64,000 nt of DNA from Pseudomonadales bacterium (GTDB lineage: Bacteria > Pseudomonadota > Gammaproteobacteria > Pseudomonadales > Azotimanducaceae). Under the pieces are notes generated by a model. That model was not told where the DNA came from, did no database searches, and saw nothing but the letters and a program-made list of their open reading frames with translations. Every line of letters begins with the position of its first letter. Positions within the stretch are counted from its first letter, which is position 1. The stretch spans positions 186,001 to 250,000 of the forward strand of contig JAJECH010000018.1 of NCBI GenBank assembly GCA_022822135.1, given 5' to 3'. Below, piece after piece: positions 32,101 to 42,013 of this stretch. The position numbers and the translations under genes were made by a program.

Positions 32101-33587
32101 AAATCGGCCGCAAGGACGAGACCGTGGTAATAGTGATCGGCAAATTCGGGTGTTGCAACTCGAACCGTCGTGACCCCGTCCGCGACCAACCGTTCCGCAA
32201 CGGCCAAATCGATTTCCGTCCCCTTCTTAAATAGAACGCGACGTGTCTGCGGGTCTTTGATGCTTTCGTTGAGCACTTGACCGATCAAACACTCATGGTT
32301 ACGCCATTCCAATTGGCGATTGATCTTCATTCGCCCCACAGGCGATAGGTCATAACGTTCGGAATTGAAGAAGGAATTCATGAACAGTTGGGTCGCCGAC
32401 TCCGCACTGACGGGTTCACCTGGACGCATGACGTTGTAGATCTCAACGAGTGAACGAATTCGCCCGTTGTTACGCTCATGGTCTGGTTCGCGTCGGATCG
32501 TATCCGCGATATATGAGCCTTTGTTTAGCTCATTCACATGCAACGTATCCAATACATCAACGCCCGCCTCAATCAATGCATCAACATCTTTCTCGGTGAG
32601 TACATGGTTGCAGTGCAAAAACGCTTCGCCCGTCGAAGCGTCCATGTAACTAGTTGCAGTAACCTGATCTACAAGGTAGCGACGTGGCACTTCAAGTCGC
32701 GTTAACTTTGCGTCCAGCATTCGTTTGACGTGACGTTCAGATATACGATCGCCTTCGTTGACGAGAACGTTGCCATCCGAGTCCTTGATTTCGATGCTCG
32801 AGGTTTCGCCTAACAAACGCTCTGGATACAGGTCGAGGATGATCTTGCCGTTCTTTTGGATTTTGTACGTATTGACGTCATAGAAGATGTTCAGAATATC
32901 TTCATCGCTGAATTCCATGGCACGCAGCAAATGCGTGATATGGATCTTCTTCTTTCGATCGATCCGTACATAGATCAATTCGGTCGTTTCGCGCGGTTCC
33001 ATACCAAATTCGAAATCGACCCATACCCCACGCGCCGGTATCACGCGAGCAGAATAGAGTTTTCTTCCTGACGAATGCACTTTTCCGCCGTCGTCAATAA
33101 AAATCACACCAGGGCTTCGGTGGATCTGCGATACCACAACACGCTCGATCCCGTTTATGACGAACGTACCCGTATCCGTCATCAACGGTACGTTGCCTAG
33201 GTAAACCGTCTGCTCGATGACCTTGCGTGGGTCCGGACTCGTTGGGTCCTTGCTGTTGTCCCAAAACACGAGCTGCAACGTCACGTGAAGAGGCGCACAG
33301 TAGGTCACGCCTCGGACGACGCATTCTTTCACGTCAAATACTGGTTCTTCAAGCTCGTACCCCACATAGTGCAGCGACGCAGCCTGATTGATTGCATTGA
33401 TCGGGAAAACCGAATTAAAGGCGGCTTCCAGGCCGACATCCACCCGTTCCATTTGTGGGGCGTCAGCCTGTAGGAATTTGCTGTATGACTCCGTTTGAAT
33501 CGCCAGCAGGTTGGGGAACTCCAACGGTTCTGCTAACCGACCGAAGTCCTTACGAATCCGTTTCTTTTCTGTGAAGCTATAAGGCAT
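29169..33587 (-). CDS. rpoB: RNA polymerase beta subunit
   Basis: 1472 residues (E. coli 1342). The core is standard, for example [20 protein letters not shown] in the rifamycin region and [20 protein letters not shown] near the C-terminus. An extra segment of about 105 residues (roughly 429-536) lies between the ...[10 protein letters not shown] and ...DIV-like ([11 protein letters not shown]) blocks. Rifamycin-pocket positions differ from E. coli: F514 to Tyr633, D516 to Glu635, Q517 to His636, R529 to Lys648, P567 to Gly686. It is separated from rplL by 111 bp containing a GC-rich inverted repeat. Confidence 0.99.
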   Translation of the reverse strand: MPYSFTEKKRIRKDFGRLAEPLEFPNLLAIQTESYSKFLQADAPQMERVDVGLEAAFNSVFPINAINQAASLHYVGYELEEPVFDVKECVVRGVTYCAPLHVTLQLVFWDNSKDPTSPDPRKVIEQTVYLGNVPLMTDTGTFVINGIERVVVSQIHRSPGVIFIDDGGKVHSSGRKLYSARVIPARGVWVDFEFGMEPRETTELIYVRIDRKKKIHITHLLRAMEFSDEDILNIFYDVNTYKIQKNGKIILDLYPERLLGETSSIEIKDSDGNVLVNEGDRISERHVKRMLDAKLTRLEVPRRYLVDQVTATSYMDASTGEAFLHCNHVLTEKDVDALIEAGVDVLDTLHVNELNKGSYIADTIRREPDHERNNGRIRSLVEIYNVMRPGEPVSAESATQLFMNSFFNSERYDLSPVGRMKINRQLEWRNHECLIGQVLNESIKDPQTRRVLFKKGTEIDLAVAERLVADGVTTVRVATPEFADHYYHGLVLAADLLDQKGKALFPKGRFVGTEEIDELHEQGIDEIEIQVPNPNSRVLSHADLVQVLRKLVETRDGQRETDDVDNLSNRRVRSVGETAETAFRSGLMRVQRVVRDRLAIAETDGLMPQDMINAKPIAAAINEFFGSYELSQYMEHNNPLSEVTHKRKISALGPGGLNRENAGFEVRDVHPTHYGRVCPIETPEGGNIGLINSLATYAKINEYGFIETPYREVRNGKVTNKVAYLSSIAEEQFYIAQANALLNDDNELTELRVNCRYRGEFLQTTPENIQYMDVSPKQIVSITSALIPFLEHVEANRGLMGSNQQRQAVPNIKPEAPLVGTGMERVIARDSGVCVIAKRDGVVEMVDGTRIVVRATARSKDVIEDDVDIYALQKFTRSNNSTCINQKPTVKLHDRVKAGDILADGPAVDLGELALGHNIRVAFMPWNGYNYEDSILVSERVVEDDLFTTIHIQKFDCTARETKMGPEEITADIPGIGESPLTKLDGNGIVTIGAEVKGDDILVGKVTPKGETQLTPEEKLLRAIFGEKASDVKDTSLRLPKGVSGTVVDVQVFTREDVEKDDRAKAIRDEELSSFKKDLADQFEIVKNAKYDRLATMLKGLKATVAPGLSKGEAITTAYLNELDQDAWLGIRTADDDINKVLDRVSSDLDDLATKHEREIKDKRKKLERGDDLRPSVLKEVHVYIATKRRIQAGDKMAGRHGNKGVISVIMPVEDMPFDEHGEPVDIVLNPLGVPSRMNVGQLLEAHIGWAAKGIGLQIGRMLDQRKAVEEVRTYLEKAYNTVGDKPVDVGSLNDKEVIELAGNLRNGIPVATPVFDGAREFDIKAMLELAGLPTSGQTTLYDGRTGEAFDRPVTLGYLYLLKLNHLVDDKMHARSTGSYSMVTQQPLGGKAQFGGQRFGEMEVWALEAYGAAYALQEMLTVKSDDVEGRGRMYQDIVNGNYGMKPNIPESFNVIRKEIRSLALDVDFGTDV

Positions 33588-33620
33588 TCATCGCTCCGTG
33601 TTGACGACGTGCAATGACAA

Positions 33621-33645
33621 GACGTGCGCATGCGCGCACGACGTC
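33621..33645 (-). other. GC-rich inverted repeat in the rplL-rpoB spacer
   Basis: GTGCGCAT/ATGCGCGC-type alternating sequence between GACGT and ACGTC forms a strong hairpin with one arm 2 nt longer. In E. coli this spacer holds a partial terminator and an RNase III site that set the r-protein to polymerase ratio. No U-tract follows here, so a processing or pausing role is more likely than termination. Inference only. Confidence 0.4.
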
Positions 33646-33698
33646 AGTCGCACGTAAGAGGATTTGAATTGAAAAAGCGTGGGAGATTGAGCCGCGAG

Positions 33699-34088
33699 TT
33701 ACTTAAGCTCGACCGTTGCGCCCTCGGCCTCCAAAGTAGCTTTGACTTCTTCGGCTTCTTCCTTCGCTACGCCCTCTCGAACGTTCGCGGGAGCGGATTC
33801 GACAAGCGCTTTGGCTTCCTTGAGACCAAGACCAGTCAACTCGCGGACGGCTTTGATGACCTTAATCTTGTTGTCACCGAAGCTGGCCAGCTCGATATCA
33901 AAGGTTGATTTCTCTTCTTCGGCTTCAGCGCCACCAGCATCGCCAGCACCGGCGGCCGGGGCTGCGACGGCGACTGCGGCGGCGGCTTGTACGCCAAACT
34001 TTTCTTCCATCGCTTCGACAAGCTCGACGATTTCCATAACAGATTTTTCTGCTATAGCATCAATGATTTCTTCGTTGGAAAGACTCAC
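33699..34088 (-). CDS. rplL: Ribosomal protein L7/L12
   Basis: 129 residues: N-terminal dimerisation helices, an Ala/Gly/Pro-rich hinge near 38-55, and the C-terminal factor-binding domain ([20 protein letters not shown]). Multi-copy stalk protein that recruits EF-Tu and EF-G. Lies 38 bp after rplJ. Confidence 0.98.
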   Translation of the reverse strand: MSLSNEEIIDAIAEKSVMEIVELVEAMEEKFGVQAAAAVAVAAPAAGAGDAGGAEAEEEKSTFDIELASFGDNKIKVIKAVRELTGLGLKEAKALVESAPANVREGVAKEEAEEVKATLEAEGATVELK

Positions 34089-34126
34089 TGCTTACTCCAA
34101 ATGAGATGAGTTGATGGGATGGGTGG

Positions 34127-34660
34127 TTACGACTCGTCCGTGCTCTTCTGGTCCTTAAGTGCGACCAAAGTACGAACTAGCTTTGAGGGAACGGCTTGTA
34201 AGGTCTGTGCCAGCTTTGTGACCGGCGCTTTCATAACAGACAACAGTTGCGCAAGCGCTTCTTCCTTGGTTGGCAACGAGGCTACTTTCGCGAGGTCCTC
34301 TGCACCATATAACTCGCCATTGAGCGAAAGTGCTTTAACCTCTAGTGCTGGACATTCCCGACCGTAATCACGAAACAGGCGCGCACTCGCGCCAGGATCT
34401 TCATAACTGAAACCAAACATCGTCGGACCGCGCAACACTTCGTCGAGGCATGCGTAGTCGGTCCCTTCAAACGCACGTTTCGCAAGTGTGTTACGAATCA
34501 CGGTCACTTTCACGCCAGAAGCTCGTGCTTGCTTGCGTAGTTCCGTGAGCTCAGCAACCGTCATGCCGCGATAATCAGCGACCACGGTAGCTGTAGCCGC
34601 TTGCGCGACCTCGTGCGCTTCCGTGACGATGGCTTCTTTGCCTGCAAGACTAAGGGGCAT
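34127..34660 (-). CDS. rplJ: Ribosomal protein L10
   Basis: 177 residues, with ATVVADYRGMTVAELTELRK and VTVIRNTLAKRAFEGT. Base of the L7/L12 stalk. Only 2 bp separate it from rplA, so the long autoregulatory rplJ leader known in E. coli is absent at this position. Confidence 0.98.
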   Translation of the reverse strand: MPLSLAGKEAIVTEAHEVAQAATATVVADYRGMTVAELTELRKQARASGVKVTVIRNTLAKRAFEGTDYACLDEVLRGPTMFGFSYEDPGASARLFRDYGRECPALEVKALSLNGELYGAEDLAKVASLPTKEEALAQLLSVMKAPVTKLAQTLQAVPSKLVRTLVALKDQKSTDES

Positions 34661-34662
34661 CG

Positions 34663-35364
34663 TTACGCCGCTCCAATACTTGATTCTTCCACGGAAATGC
34701 CAGGTCCCATGGTTGTGGAAATCGTGACCTTCTTGATGTAGGTTCCTTTGGCTGACGGCGGCTTAGATTTACGTAATTCCGCTATCAACGCTTCCACGTT
34801 CTCCTTAATTTGGATCTCGTTCTGACCAACTTGACCGATTGAACCGTGGATGATGCCCGTCCGATCAGCGCGATACTGCACTTGACCCGATTTGGCATTC
34901 TTCACGGCGTCAGCAACATCTTGCGTAACGGTGCCGCTTTTGGGATTCGGCATCAAGCCACGAGGCCCCAAAATCCTGCCTAGCGAGCCGACGACACGCA
35001 TGCAATCAGGTGCGGCAATCACTACATCGAAATCGAAGTTTCCCGCTTTAACCTGTTCTGCAAGATCGTCAAGCCCGACGACATCCGCGCCTGCTTCTTT
35101 TGCAGCATCTGCGTTCGCACCTTGGGCGAAGACCGCGACTCGGACGTCTTTGCCCGTACCGTGGGGTAGGACGATCGCGCCTCGCACATTCTGATCTGCT
35201 TGGCGAGGGTCCACACCGAGGTTCACGGCTAGATCAACCGACTCTTTGAACTTACCGGTAGGCAACTCACAAAGAATCTTTACGGCTTCGTCGATCGCGT
35301 AGACCTTGCCGACTTCTAAACGTTCTTGTGCAGCTTGTTTGCGCTTCGTTTGTCGTTTACCCAT
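34663..35364 (-). CDS. rplA: Ribosomal protein L1
   Basis: 233 residues; [19 protein letters not shown] near residue 125 is the L1 signature. Forms the L1 stalk and represses its own operon in enterobacteria. Overlaps rplK by 1 nt (TAATG). Confidence 0.98.
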   Translation of the reverse strand: MGKRQTKRKQAAQERLEVGKVYAIDEAVKILCELPTGKFKESVDLAVNLGVDPRQADQNVRGAIVLPHGTGKDVRVAVFAQGANADAAKEAGADVVGLDDLAEQVKAGNFDFDVVIAAPDCMRVVGSLGRILGPRGLMPNPKSGTVTQDVADAVKNAKSGQVQYRADRTGIIHGSIGQVGQNEIQIKENVEALIAELRKSKPPSAKGTYIKKVTISTTMGPGISVEESSIGAA

Positions 35365-35795
35365 TAGAGACCTTCCACTTCAATCCCTGAGCTACGGGCG
35401 GTGCCAGCCAGAGTCTTCACCGCAGCATCCATGTCCGCTGCAGTCAACTCTGCATCCTTGGTCTTCGCAATTTCTTCTAGCTGAGCTCGAGATACCGTTC
35501 CCACTTTCTCCGTGTTCGGTGTACCGCTACCTTTTTCAACGTTTGCGGCGCGCTTGATGAGATAAGCAGCTGGCGGCGATTTCGTGACGAATGAGAAACT
35601 GCGATCCACATATATGGTGATCACGGTAGGAACGGGAACTCCCGGTTCCATGCCTTGAGTCTGCGCGTTAAACGCTTTGCAGAATTCCATAATGTTCAGT
35701 CCGGCTTGACCCAATGCAGGACCTACCGGGGGCGCAGGATTAGCCTGACCAGCCGGTACCTGCATCTTCAGGTAAGAGTCAATCTGTTTAGCCAT
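35364..35795 (-). CDS. rplK: Ribosomal protein L11
   Basis: 143 residues with [20 protein letters not shown] and [15 protein letters not shown]. Forms the GTPase-associated centre with 23S H43/44; target of thiostrepton and partner of RelA. Follows nusG by 53 bp. Confidence 0.98.
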   Translation of the reverse strand: MAKQIDSYLKMQVPAGQANPAPPVGPALGQAGLNIMEFCKAFNAQTQGMEPGVPVPTVITIYVDRSFSFVTKSPPAAYLIKRAANVEKGSGTPNTEKVGTVSRAQLEEIAKTKDAELTAADMDAAVKTLAGTARSSGIEVEGL

Positions 35796-35848
35796 ATGTG
35801 GTCAAGCGTTCTAAGTGGATGAACCGATCTGTGTTGATAACCCGGTTA

Positions 35849-36565
35849 TCAACCTTTCTCGACTTGGGAAAAATCCAGTTCGACAGGCGTGGACCTGCCA
35901 AAAATGGTGACAGCAACCACCAGTTGCTGTTTCTTGTAGTTAACTTCCTCGACGGTCCCGCTGAATTCATTAAACGGCCCGTCGATGATGCGAATGAGTT
36001 CGCCTGGCTCAAAAACGGTCTTGGGCGTGACCTTTTCTCCGCCTTGATCGATCCGATCCAAAATAAGCTGAATTTCAGCTTTTGGGAGCGGTGTGGGCTT
36101 GGCAATTGTACCGCCAACGAATCCAGAAATGCGCGTAGTTTTTGTAACTAACTCCCAGGTCGTTTCATCCATCTCCATATTGATGAAGATGTAACCTGGA
36201 TAAAAACGGCGTTCGCTGCGTCGTCGCTTGCCTCCTCGCAGCTCGACGACCTCTTCGCTCGGCACCAAAATCGCACCGAATTTGTCGCTCAATTCCGAGT
36301 ATTTCACACGCTCTTCAAGCGTAGCAGCCGCGCGTTTTTCCTGACCGGCTTGCGCGCTAACAACGTACCACTTCTTGTTAGGGTCGTCTAATACCGCACG
36401 ATCGAATTGCGGTTCCGCCACCACACGCACTTCGGCGGAATCTGCTTCAAGCTCAGAGGCCGTGGTGTCGTCACTCGTGGTAATTGCCTCGTCAGCCGCA
36501 ACTCGATCAACCGTTTGATTCGTCGTGTCGGCCGAGTCACTTGTCGTTATCGGTTCTTTATCCAA
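35849..36565 (-). CDS. nusG: NusG with acidic N-terminal extension
   Basis: 238 residues; E. coli NusG has 181. The NGN domain begins at KKWYVVSAQAGQEKRAA (64-80) and the KOW domain lies near 185-235 (FEPGELIRIIDGPFNEFSG). The first ~57 residues are Thr/Ser/Asp/Glu-rich with no fold that I recognise. NusG couples RNA polymerase to Rho or to S10/ribosome. It overlaps secE by 8 bp, so no shorter start is favoured by spacing. Confidence 0.97.
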   Translation of the reverse strand: MDKEPITTSDSADTTNQTVDRVAADEAITTSDDTTASELEADSAEVRVVAEPQFDRAVLDDPNKKWYVVSAQAGQEKRAAATLEERVKYSELSDKFGAILVPSEEVVELRGGKRRRSERRFYPGYIFINMEMDETTWELVTKTTRISGFVGGTIAKPTPLPKAEIQLILDRIDQGGEKVTPKTVFEPGELIRIIDGPFNEFSGTVEEVNYKKQQLVVAVTIFGRSTPVELDFSQVEKG

Positions 36566-36938
36566 TGGCTTGTTTCACTCCCCATGACAGTGCCGAATCC
36601 AATCCCCACAGGATCAGTGACACGACCAAGATCAATGCGATCACAATTAATGTCGTCTGTAGCGTGACCTCACGGGTGGGCCAAACGACGCGTCGTATCT
36701 CTGCGCGAGATGCATTCGCTAGTTCCCATAGTTGCTTACCGCGCTTTGTTAGGTATAGCAGATAAGCAGCTAAAAGCGCGAGTCCAACCAACACAAGCGC
36801 GCGCAACAGCAATGATGTTTCGCCGAAATACCAATTTCCGACAACACCGGCGATGAGCAATGCGAAAACACCCAACCACTTAACGCGGTCGAGTAAATCA
36901 AAGCCCTCGGTTCTGTCTGTGGTTTTTGTTGTTGCCAC
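36558..36938 (-). CDS. secE: SecE, Sec translocon subunit
   Basis: 126 residues with three membrane segments (about 20-36, 43-62, 95-115) and the amphipathic ELANASRAEIRRVVWPTREV (72-91) before the last helix, as in gammaproteobacterial SecE. It clamps SecY. It lies 37 bp downstream of the tRNA-Trp gene, the conserved arrangement. Confidence 0.96.
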   Translation of the reverse strand: MATTKTTDRTEGFDLLDRVKWLGVFALLIAGVVGNWYFGETSLLLRALVLVGLALLAAYLLYLTKRGKQLWELANASRAEIRRVVWPTREVTLQTTLIVIALILVVSLILWGLDSALSWGVKQAIG

Positions 36939-36974
36939 TTTTTCTTTCAGTCGCGGTTCAGTTGAGTTGAGAGT

Positions 36975-37050
36975 TGGCAGGCCAGGAGGGTCTCGAACCC
37001 CCGACCTAGGGTTTTGGAGACCCTCGCTCTGCCAACTGAGCTACTGGCCT
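36975..37050 (-). tRNA. tRNA-Trp (CCA)
   Basis: 76 nt including encoded CCA. Acceptor AGGCCAG pairs with CTGGCCT, the anticodon loop is CTCCAAA with CCA, and the T arm is GGGGG-TTCGAGA-CCCTC. Last tRNA before secE. Confidence 0.97.
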
Positions 37051-37149
37051 TCACTCTCATTTGCTAAATTGTTCCATCATGTGCCATCGGCGAGCTTTCA
37101 ATGCGCACCAGTTTCCCGGCGCTGATTTGAGCAGCGTTTTCAAGGCGGA

Positions 37150-37225
<76 letters not shown>

Positions 37226-37263
37226 CCTGTTACGTTCTGTGACATGACCCACCACTCGCATAC

Positions 37264-37337
37264 TGGTGCGGGTAGCGGGAATCGAACCCGCGCCATCAGC
37301 TTGGAAGGCTGAGGTTCTGCCACTGAACAATACCCGC
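37264..37337 (-). tRNA. tRNA-Gly (TCC)
   Basis: 74 nt with encoded CCA. Acceptor GCGGGTA/TACCCGC, anticodon stem CAGCC/GGCTG with loop TTCCAA holding TCC. Confidence 0.97.
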
Positions 37338-37374
37338 CACGTCCGGCTCAACCTAACAAGCCCACGATCTTGAT

Positions 37375-37459
37375 TGGTGGAGGGGGTAGGATTCGAACCT
37401 ACGAAGGCTGAGCCGTCAGATTTACAGTCTGGTCCCTTTGGCCGCTCGGGAACCCCTCC
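37375..37459 (-). tRNA. tRNA-Tyr (GTA)
   Basis: 85 nt with a long variable arm and encoded CCA. Acceptor GGAGGGG/CCCCTCC, anticodon loop CTGTAAA with GTA. Confidence 0.97.
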
Positions 37460-37550
37460 TGCACGTGCAAATGTAGGCGGGACATTTTCGTTATCCGACC
37501 CCTCGATGTCAAACGTTCCCATCTCAAAGCACGTAATCCTAGAACGAATA

Positions 37551-37626
37551 TGGTGCCGCCACAAGGAATTGAACCCTGGACCTTCTCATTACAAGTGAGC
37601 TGCTCTACCGGCTGAGCTATGGCGGC
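37551..37626 (-). tRNA. tRNA-Thr (TGT)
   Basis: 76 nt with encoded CCA. Acceptor GCCGCCA pairs with TGGCGGC, anticodon loop CTTGTAA with TGT. First of the five-tRNA cluster, same order (Thr-Tyr-Gly-Thr) as in E. coli. Confidence 0.97.
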
Positions 37627-37672
37627 GTAATATGCACTTACGCACATGGGTCGGACGAACTGCGAGCGCGGA

Positions 37673-37678
37673 ATTCTA
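37673..37678 (-). promoter_or_regulatory. Possible -10 of the tRNA operon promoter
   Basis: TAGAAT on the minus strand, followed by a GC-rich stretch (TCCGCGCTCGC) of the kind seen in stringently controlled stable-RNA promoters, about 45 nt before tRNA-Thr. No convincing -35 hexamer is found upstream, so this is tentative. Confidence 0.35.
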
Positions 37679-37717
37679 AGATTTTCCGGTTGACTCGTTG
37701 ACCTTTTTTAAGCGACC

Positions 37718-38452
37718 TCATGTGCGTAGCAACGCACTTTTTGCTTTCTCCAGGTCAACCTCAGCATCAGGAAAATGCGGGTCCATCTCGGTCAGTCGAT
37801 TGACAACAATCTCAGCTATCGCTAAACGGGCGAATCGTTTCTGATCAGCCGGAATCACGAACCACGGCGCATCACTCGTTGATGTTGCCGCAATCGCTTT
37901 CTCATACGCAATTTGGTAGTCATCCCAATGCAGTCGTTCACGAACATCGCTAATCTCGAATTTCCAGTTCTTTTCGGGATCATCGAGTCGTTCAACCAGT
38001 CGCTTGAGTTGCTCTTTTTTTGATACATGCAGAAAAAACTTGAGTATCGCTGTGTGCCCTTGTCGCGTTAAGTGCCGTTCGAAGCTCCGGATATCTTCAA
38101 ACCGGTCCTGCCAGAACGACTCGTTGGCAGCCGAAACCTCGAATCCACGCAACTTTAAAAGTGTCGGGTGAACGCGAGTGACAACAACCTCTTCGTAATG
38201 AGATCGGTTATGAACGCCAATGCGACCTTGTGAAGGGAGGTCACGCCAATGACGCTGGAAGTAGGACTGTTCTAAATCTTCCTGCGTCGGTACGCCGTAC
38301 GCATGAACATGAACACCTGCTGGATTTAAGCCGGTCGTCACGTGTCGGATCGTGCTGTCCTTCCCAGAGGCATCCATGCCCTGAAAGATCAGCAGTAATG
38401 AACGCGAACTCTCAGCAAAGAGTCGGTGTTGAAGCTCAGCGAATCGAGTCAC
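37718..38452 (-). CDS. PPK2-family polyphosphate kinase
   Basis: 244 residues from the GTG at 38452. Walker A is FQGMDASGKDSTIRHV, the lid/second motif HNRSHYEEVVVTRVH, then DRFEDIRSFERHLTRQGHT. PPK2 enzymes transfer phosphate between polyphosphate and nucleotides in the cytoplasm. The annotated start is doubtful. The same frame is open for about 45 codons upstream, up to a TAG at 38594-38596, and encodes residues that match the usual PPK2 N-terminus (FIVKPDERFSLSK, then an alternating Lys/Glu helix leading into ELQHRLFAE). That stretch has no ATG, GTG or TTG, so translation may begin at ATC 38584 (AGGA 7 nt upstream), ATA or ATT. Whether ADP or AMP is the acceptor cannot be told. Confidence 0.88.
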   Translation of the reverse strand: MTRFAELQHRLFAESSRSLLLIFQGMDASGKDSTIRHVTTGLNPAGVHVHAYGVPTQEDLEQSYFQRHWRDLPSQGRIGVHNRSHYEEVVVTRVHPTLLKLRGFEVSAANESFWQDRFEDIRSFERHLTRQGHTAILKFFLHVSKKEQLKRLVERLDDPEKNWKFEISDVRERLHWDDYQIAYEKAIAATSTSDAPWFVIPADQKRFARLAIAEIVVNRLTEMDPHFPDAEVDLEKAKSALLRT

Positions 38453-38684
38453 GCACTCCTTTAGTTTCTTCTGTGCATCAGGTTTATTATGCGTAAAGCC
38501 AAGTTGCCGAGTCGGTCGCTTGCTTAACGAAAAACGCTCATCCGGTTTGACGATGAACTGATCTGGTTGTGTAATCTGAGTGATCGTTATGTCCTAACGG
38601 CTGCCTAAACACGAACACCGTGTCGAATGAACTAGGCTAATTAAAAAGATGTTTTCCGAACCCCGTCGCGTGAAACTAAGACAC

Positions 38685-40067
38685 CTAGCTGATCATGTAG
38701 CCCAACGGTGACTCTGTAGAACTCGGCGAATAGAAGTTTCGCACGTTCGGGAGTACTCGATCCAAATCACTTGGCGCAACGCCGAACCACAAGGCTAGTT
38801 CCGCGAAATACTCCTCGGTGCTCGTGGTTGGCATGAATACGCCACGTCCTGTATCCATCGGGTGGTTTTGGTGGAGCGTCGGATACGTGCCATACATCGT
38901 GCCGCCATTAACCGCACCTCCCATTACTAGGTGATGCCCACCCCAACCATGATCAGAACCTTTGCCATTCGATGTCAACGTACGACCAAAGTCAGAAATG
39001 GTGAAGGTCGTTACTTTATCGTACACCCCAATTTCGCGAAGTGCATCGCGGAAACGGCTCATCGCGTAACTAACGTATGGGAACATGCGCGCTTGATTGT
39101 TCAGCACCTCATCATGATGGTCCCAGCCACCGATCTGAACAAAAAACGTCTGACGAGTCGCACCCAGAAGTTCGCGCACCGAGATCACACGAACGATCTG
39201 GCGCATCGCGGTTGAGAGTCGTTGATCGATGAAGATAGTTTGAAGTTCTGGCGCTTGACGAATCGCCTCGACAAAAGTCTTCGCGTTATTGATTGCTTTT
39301 CGCATTCTGACAGCGTACTCGTTGCGGAGCAAGTTATCGTGCTCCACGCTAAACACGTCGTCGATCATCTGCTTACGCTTACCACTGTAGCCGCCGTCAT
39401 CCGCATATGACCAAATGGTCTGTGCGCCGTCGCCAGTCGGGTGGATGTTGTACGGTACAGCGCGTTCGCCGCTCTGGAACACGTTAGTCCCGTTGAGCGA
39501 TATGTTCATCGAAATGCCATTCGCTAACTCAGGCCCCTGCAGGTCGGCGACGCGTCCCGCCCACCCTTGGGTTGCGCTACGACTGTAGCTGACAGCAGTC
39601 TGCCATTGCATCTGCTGATCCGAGTGCGAATAGAGCCCAATCGGAACCCGGGCTCGCCCTTCCTGTAGGGCTGCGGGATCGATGGGCTCAAGCAATGTAC
39701 CGACATTGTTAACGACCGCGACCTCACCTTCGCGATAGAGTTGCTCAATATCCGCCATACCCGGGTGCAACCCATACGTGCGCCCTTCTTTGTTTTCTGG
39801 AAGCGGCAGTAGGTCCTCTCGCGGTAACGCAAGATCAGTTCGGAAATTGCGGTACTCGTCATACTGATCTTGATCGTGTGGCACCAGCATGTTGAAAGAG
39901 TCATTACCACCCGCCAACATGATGCAAACCAGTGCCTTGTAGTCACCCCCATGATGGTGTGCCGCCGCTTGCCGGGCGAACCCGAGTGAGAGCATCGTGC
40001 TCGTGGACGTCGCGGCAGCCACTCCAAGTCCACACGAATGTGTCAGAAAGGTTCTACGCGTTGCCAC
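38685..40067 (-). CDS. DUF1501 family exported protein
   Basis: 460 residues beginning with a twin-arginine-like signal (TRRTFLTHS plus hydrophobic stretch), then CIMLAGGNDSFNMLVPHD and, toward the C-terminus, TISDFGRTLTSNGKGSDHGW, typical of DUF1501, a sulfatase/alkaline-phosphatase-fold family. Likely periplasmic or secreted. It starts 2 bp after the DUF1800 gene ends, forming the usual pair. Biochemical role of the pair is not established. Confidence 0.9.
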   Translation of the reverse strand: MATRRTFLTHSCGLGVAAATSTSTMLSLGFARQAAAHHHGGDYKALVCIMLAGGNDSFNMLVPHDQDQYDEYRNFRTDLALPREDLLPLPENKEGRTYGLHPGMADIEQLYREGEVAVVNNVGTLLEPIDPAALQEGRARVPIGLYSHSDQQMQWQTAVSYSRSATQGWAGRVADLQGPELANGISMNISLNGTNVFQSGERAVPYNIHPTGDGAQTIWSYADDGGYSGKRKQMIDDVFSVEHDNLLRNEYAVRMRKAINNAKTFVEAIRQAPELQTIFIDQRLSTAMRQIVRVISVRELLGATRQTFFVQIGGWDHHDEVLNNQARMFPYVSYAMSRFRDALREIGVYDKVTTFTISDFGRTLTSNGKGSDHGWGGHHLVMGGAVNGGTMYGTYPTLHQNHPMDTGRGVFMPTTSTEEYFAELALWFGVAPSDLDRVLPNVRNFYSPSSTESPLGYMIS

Positions 40068-40069
40068 AG

Positions 40070-41827
40070 CTAACCCTCCACTACATAGTTCGGCGACATC
40101 GCGAACAAGTAAATCGCATGGCGTGCGCGATCTAGATCGTTGTCGCCTACGCTCTCAATACCCAACTTGATTCGCAGCCGTGTTGCATCATCGAGACGAC
40201 CAGCCGTCATCACGAGGTCCAGACGGTCAATCAACGCGTCAACATCGTCTGCGAGTTCCACGTAATCGTCGATATTGATCTGAGTCGGTTTGAACGGTTC
40301 ACTAGGCGAGAATAGCCTCGCATCATGAAACAGTCCCAAATCCATCAGATTGACCATGTTGATCACCGTGGTCGCCGTCGTGATCTGCAATTCCGGCGCA
40401 ACGAGATTGTTCTCGGCTAGTGCACCAGCCGGCGAATGAAACGGCGAATAGAAGTTGAACACACTCGGGGCATTCAACGGATGCTGTTGCCCGTGATAGT
40501 TCATCGTATAGCCGTTGTTGTAGAACAAGCCGTCCTCACACTCGGCATTGAACTGACGCGCTAACGCCGTCAGCCGTAGGACCGGCTCACGCATCTTTCC
40601 GGCAGTCCGCGGAATCGACGGGTTTGTGACTTCAGGATCGAGCAGAATAGCCTTAATCACGGCCTTCATGTCGCCTCGAACACCGGAAGTTACACCATTG
40701 AAAGCGTTAGTAACCCGTTGGATGTACGCTGGCGAAGGGTTCGAAGTCGTCATACGCTGGATGAGTTGGCGGCCGATGAATGGCCCAACATTAGGATGGT
40801 TAAACAAGCTGTCGATGGCCATCTCGATGTCTTCCATACCTGATTGACCATCAGGAACCACCACTCCTTCTAACAAGTGCTTCGGACCAGGTGAATGCTG
40901 GTTCTCAAACATCTGCATCGGTTCACGAAAATACGGACGCCATCTACCAAACCAAGCATTTGGACCACTATAGGACAACCCGGTGAAGATCTTGGCGTAT
41001 TCGCGAATGTCCTCACTGTCATAGGTCGGAATCAGATTACCGTCAGCGTCACGCTTATGGGTGGCGTCGTCATTTAGCTCAAAAAGCCCAATACTGAACA
41101 ACTGCATCACTTCACGCGCGAAGTTTTCGTCTGGAAATATGTTGTTTTCGGGATCGGCTTTGCGGTTATTTACGTGACTTAGATAAATACCCATGGCCGG
41201 ATGTAAAGCCACGTCGAGTAATAAATCTCGGAAGTTTCCGGTTGAACCCTCAAGCAACACATCCATATAGCTCGTGAGCGCAGGAGGATTGTCGCGCAAA
41301 ATATCGATGTCGGAAACTACAAATATCTGACTTAATGCATAGGCGACTCGTTGTTGAACCTGATCCGGCGCGGTCATGGCACGATTCCACCATGTACCCC
41401 GCCAAAACGTGATCGTCAGCAAGATACCGTCATCAGCAGGCTTGAATTCCCCTGCGTCGCGTCTCCGAACCAACTCATCCGCAAATTCAAGATGGGATGT
41501 GGGTTCTAACTCCAGTTGCTCATCCAACCACGCCTCATGTCCGGTTTCGGCAATGGTGACAATGCCTTCGTACGGCATCCCAAACGTCGCTCTACTAGCA
41601 AACGCAGATGCTGCTTCTAATTCGGCGTTAGTTGGACCGGGTGGCGGAGGAGGTGGCGCAGGTGGTCCCGTAGGCGTAATCGGCGCAGGTGGCGAGACGC
41701 TCGTTGACGAGCCTCCACCTCCGCAGGACACGATGAATAAGCTGATGCTTAGACAGCTTAAAAGACACCCCGCGACTCTGAACGACATCGCGAAATCTCG
41801 GTTTTTCGTATACCGAGTATACATCAA
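40070..41827 (-). CDS. DUF1800 family lipoprotein
   Basis: 585 residues as drawn; a start at the Met14 (MSFRVAGCLL) is more likely because a signal peptide follows and ends in FIVSC, a lipobox-like site. A Pro/Thr-rich linker leads into the DUF1800 region: AFASRATFGMPYEGI, NFAREVMQLFSIGLFELN and GRQLIQRMTTSNPSPAYI. Probably an outer-membrane or periplasmic lipoprotein co-expressed with the DUF1501 gene. Confidence 0.88.
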   Translation of the reverse strand: MMYTRYTKNRDFAMSFRVAGCLLSCLSISLFIVSCGGGGSSTSVSPPAPITPTGPPAPPPPPPGPTNAELEAASAFASRATFGMPYEGIVTIAETGHEAWLDEQLELEPTSHLEFADELVRRRDAGEFKPADDGILLTITFWRGTWWNRAMTAPDQVQQRVAYALSQIFVVSDIDILRDNPPALTSYMDVLLEGSTGNFRDLLLDVALHPAMGIYLSHVNNRKADPENNIFPDENFAREVMQLFSIGLFELNDDATHKRDADGNLIPTYDSEDIREYAKIFTGLSYSGPNAWFGRWRPYFREPMQMFENQHSPGPKHLLEGVVVPDGQSGMEDIEMAIDSLFNHPNVGPFIGRQLIQRMTTSNPSPAYIQRVTNAFNGVTSGVRGDMKAVIKAILLDPEVTNPSIPRTAGKMREPVLRLTALARQFNAECEDGLFYNNGYTMNYHGQQHPLNAPSVFNFYSPFHSPAGALAENNLVAPELQITTATTVINMVNLMDLGLFHDARLFSPSEPFKPTQINIDDYVELADDVDALIDRLDLVMTAGRLDDATRLRIKLGIESVGDNDLDRARHAIYLFAMSPNYVVEG

Positions 41828-42013
41828 CTTCCGGCGAATTTGAAGCTCGGCAAATCGTTACCAAGCTCAGTGCGCTTCCGCGAATTAGCTAATCCAAATT
41901 CGTGGCAATCAAGCGTCGCCGCGCTACTCATAAATCGAGATTGACTCGAGAAGGAATTGCCATTACTTACCGGGTCCTTAGTGTCATATCTAGAAGCCGA
42001 AAATCCTTGCTCG

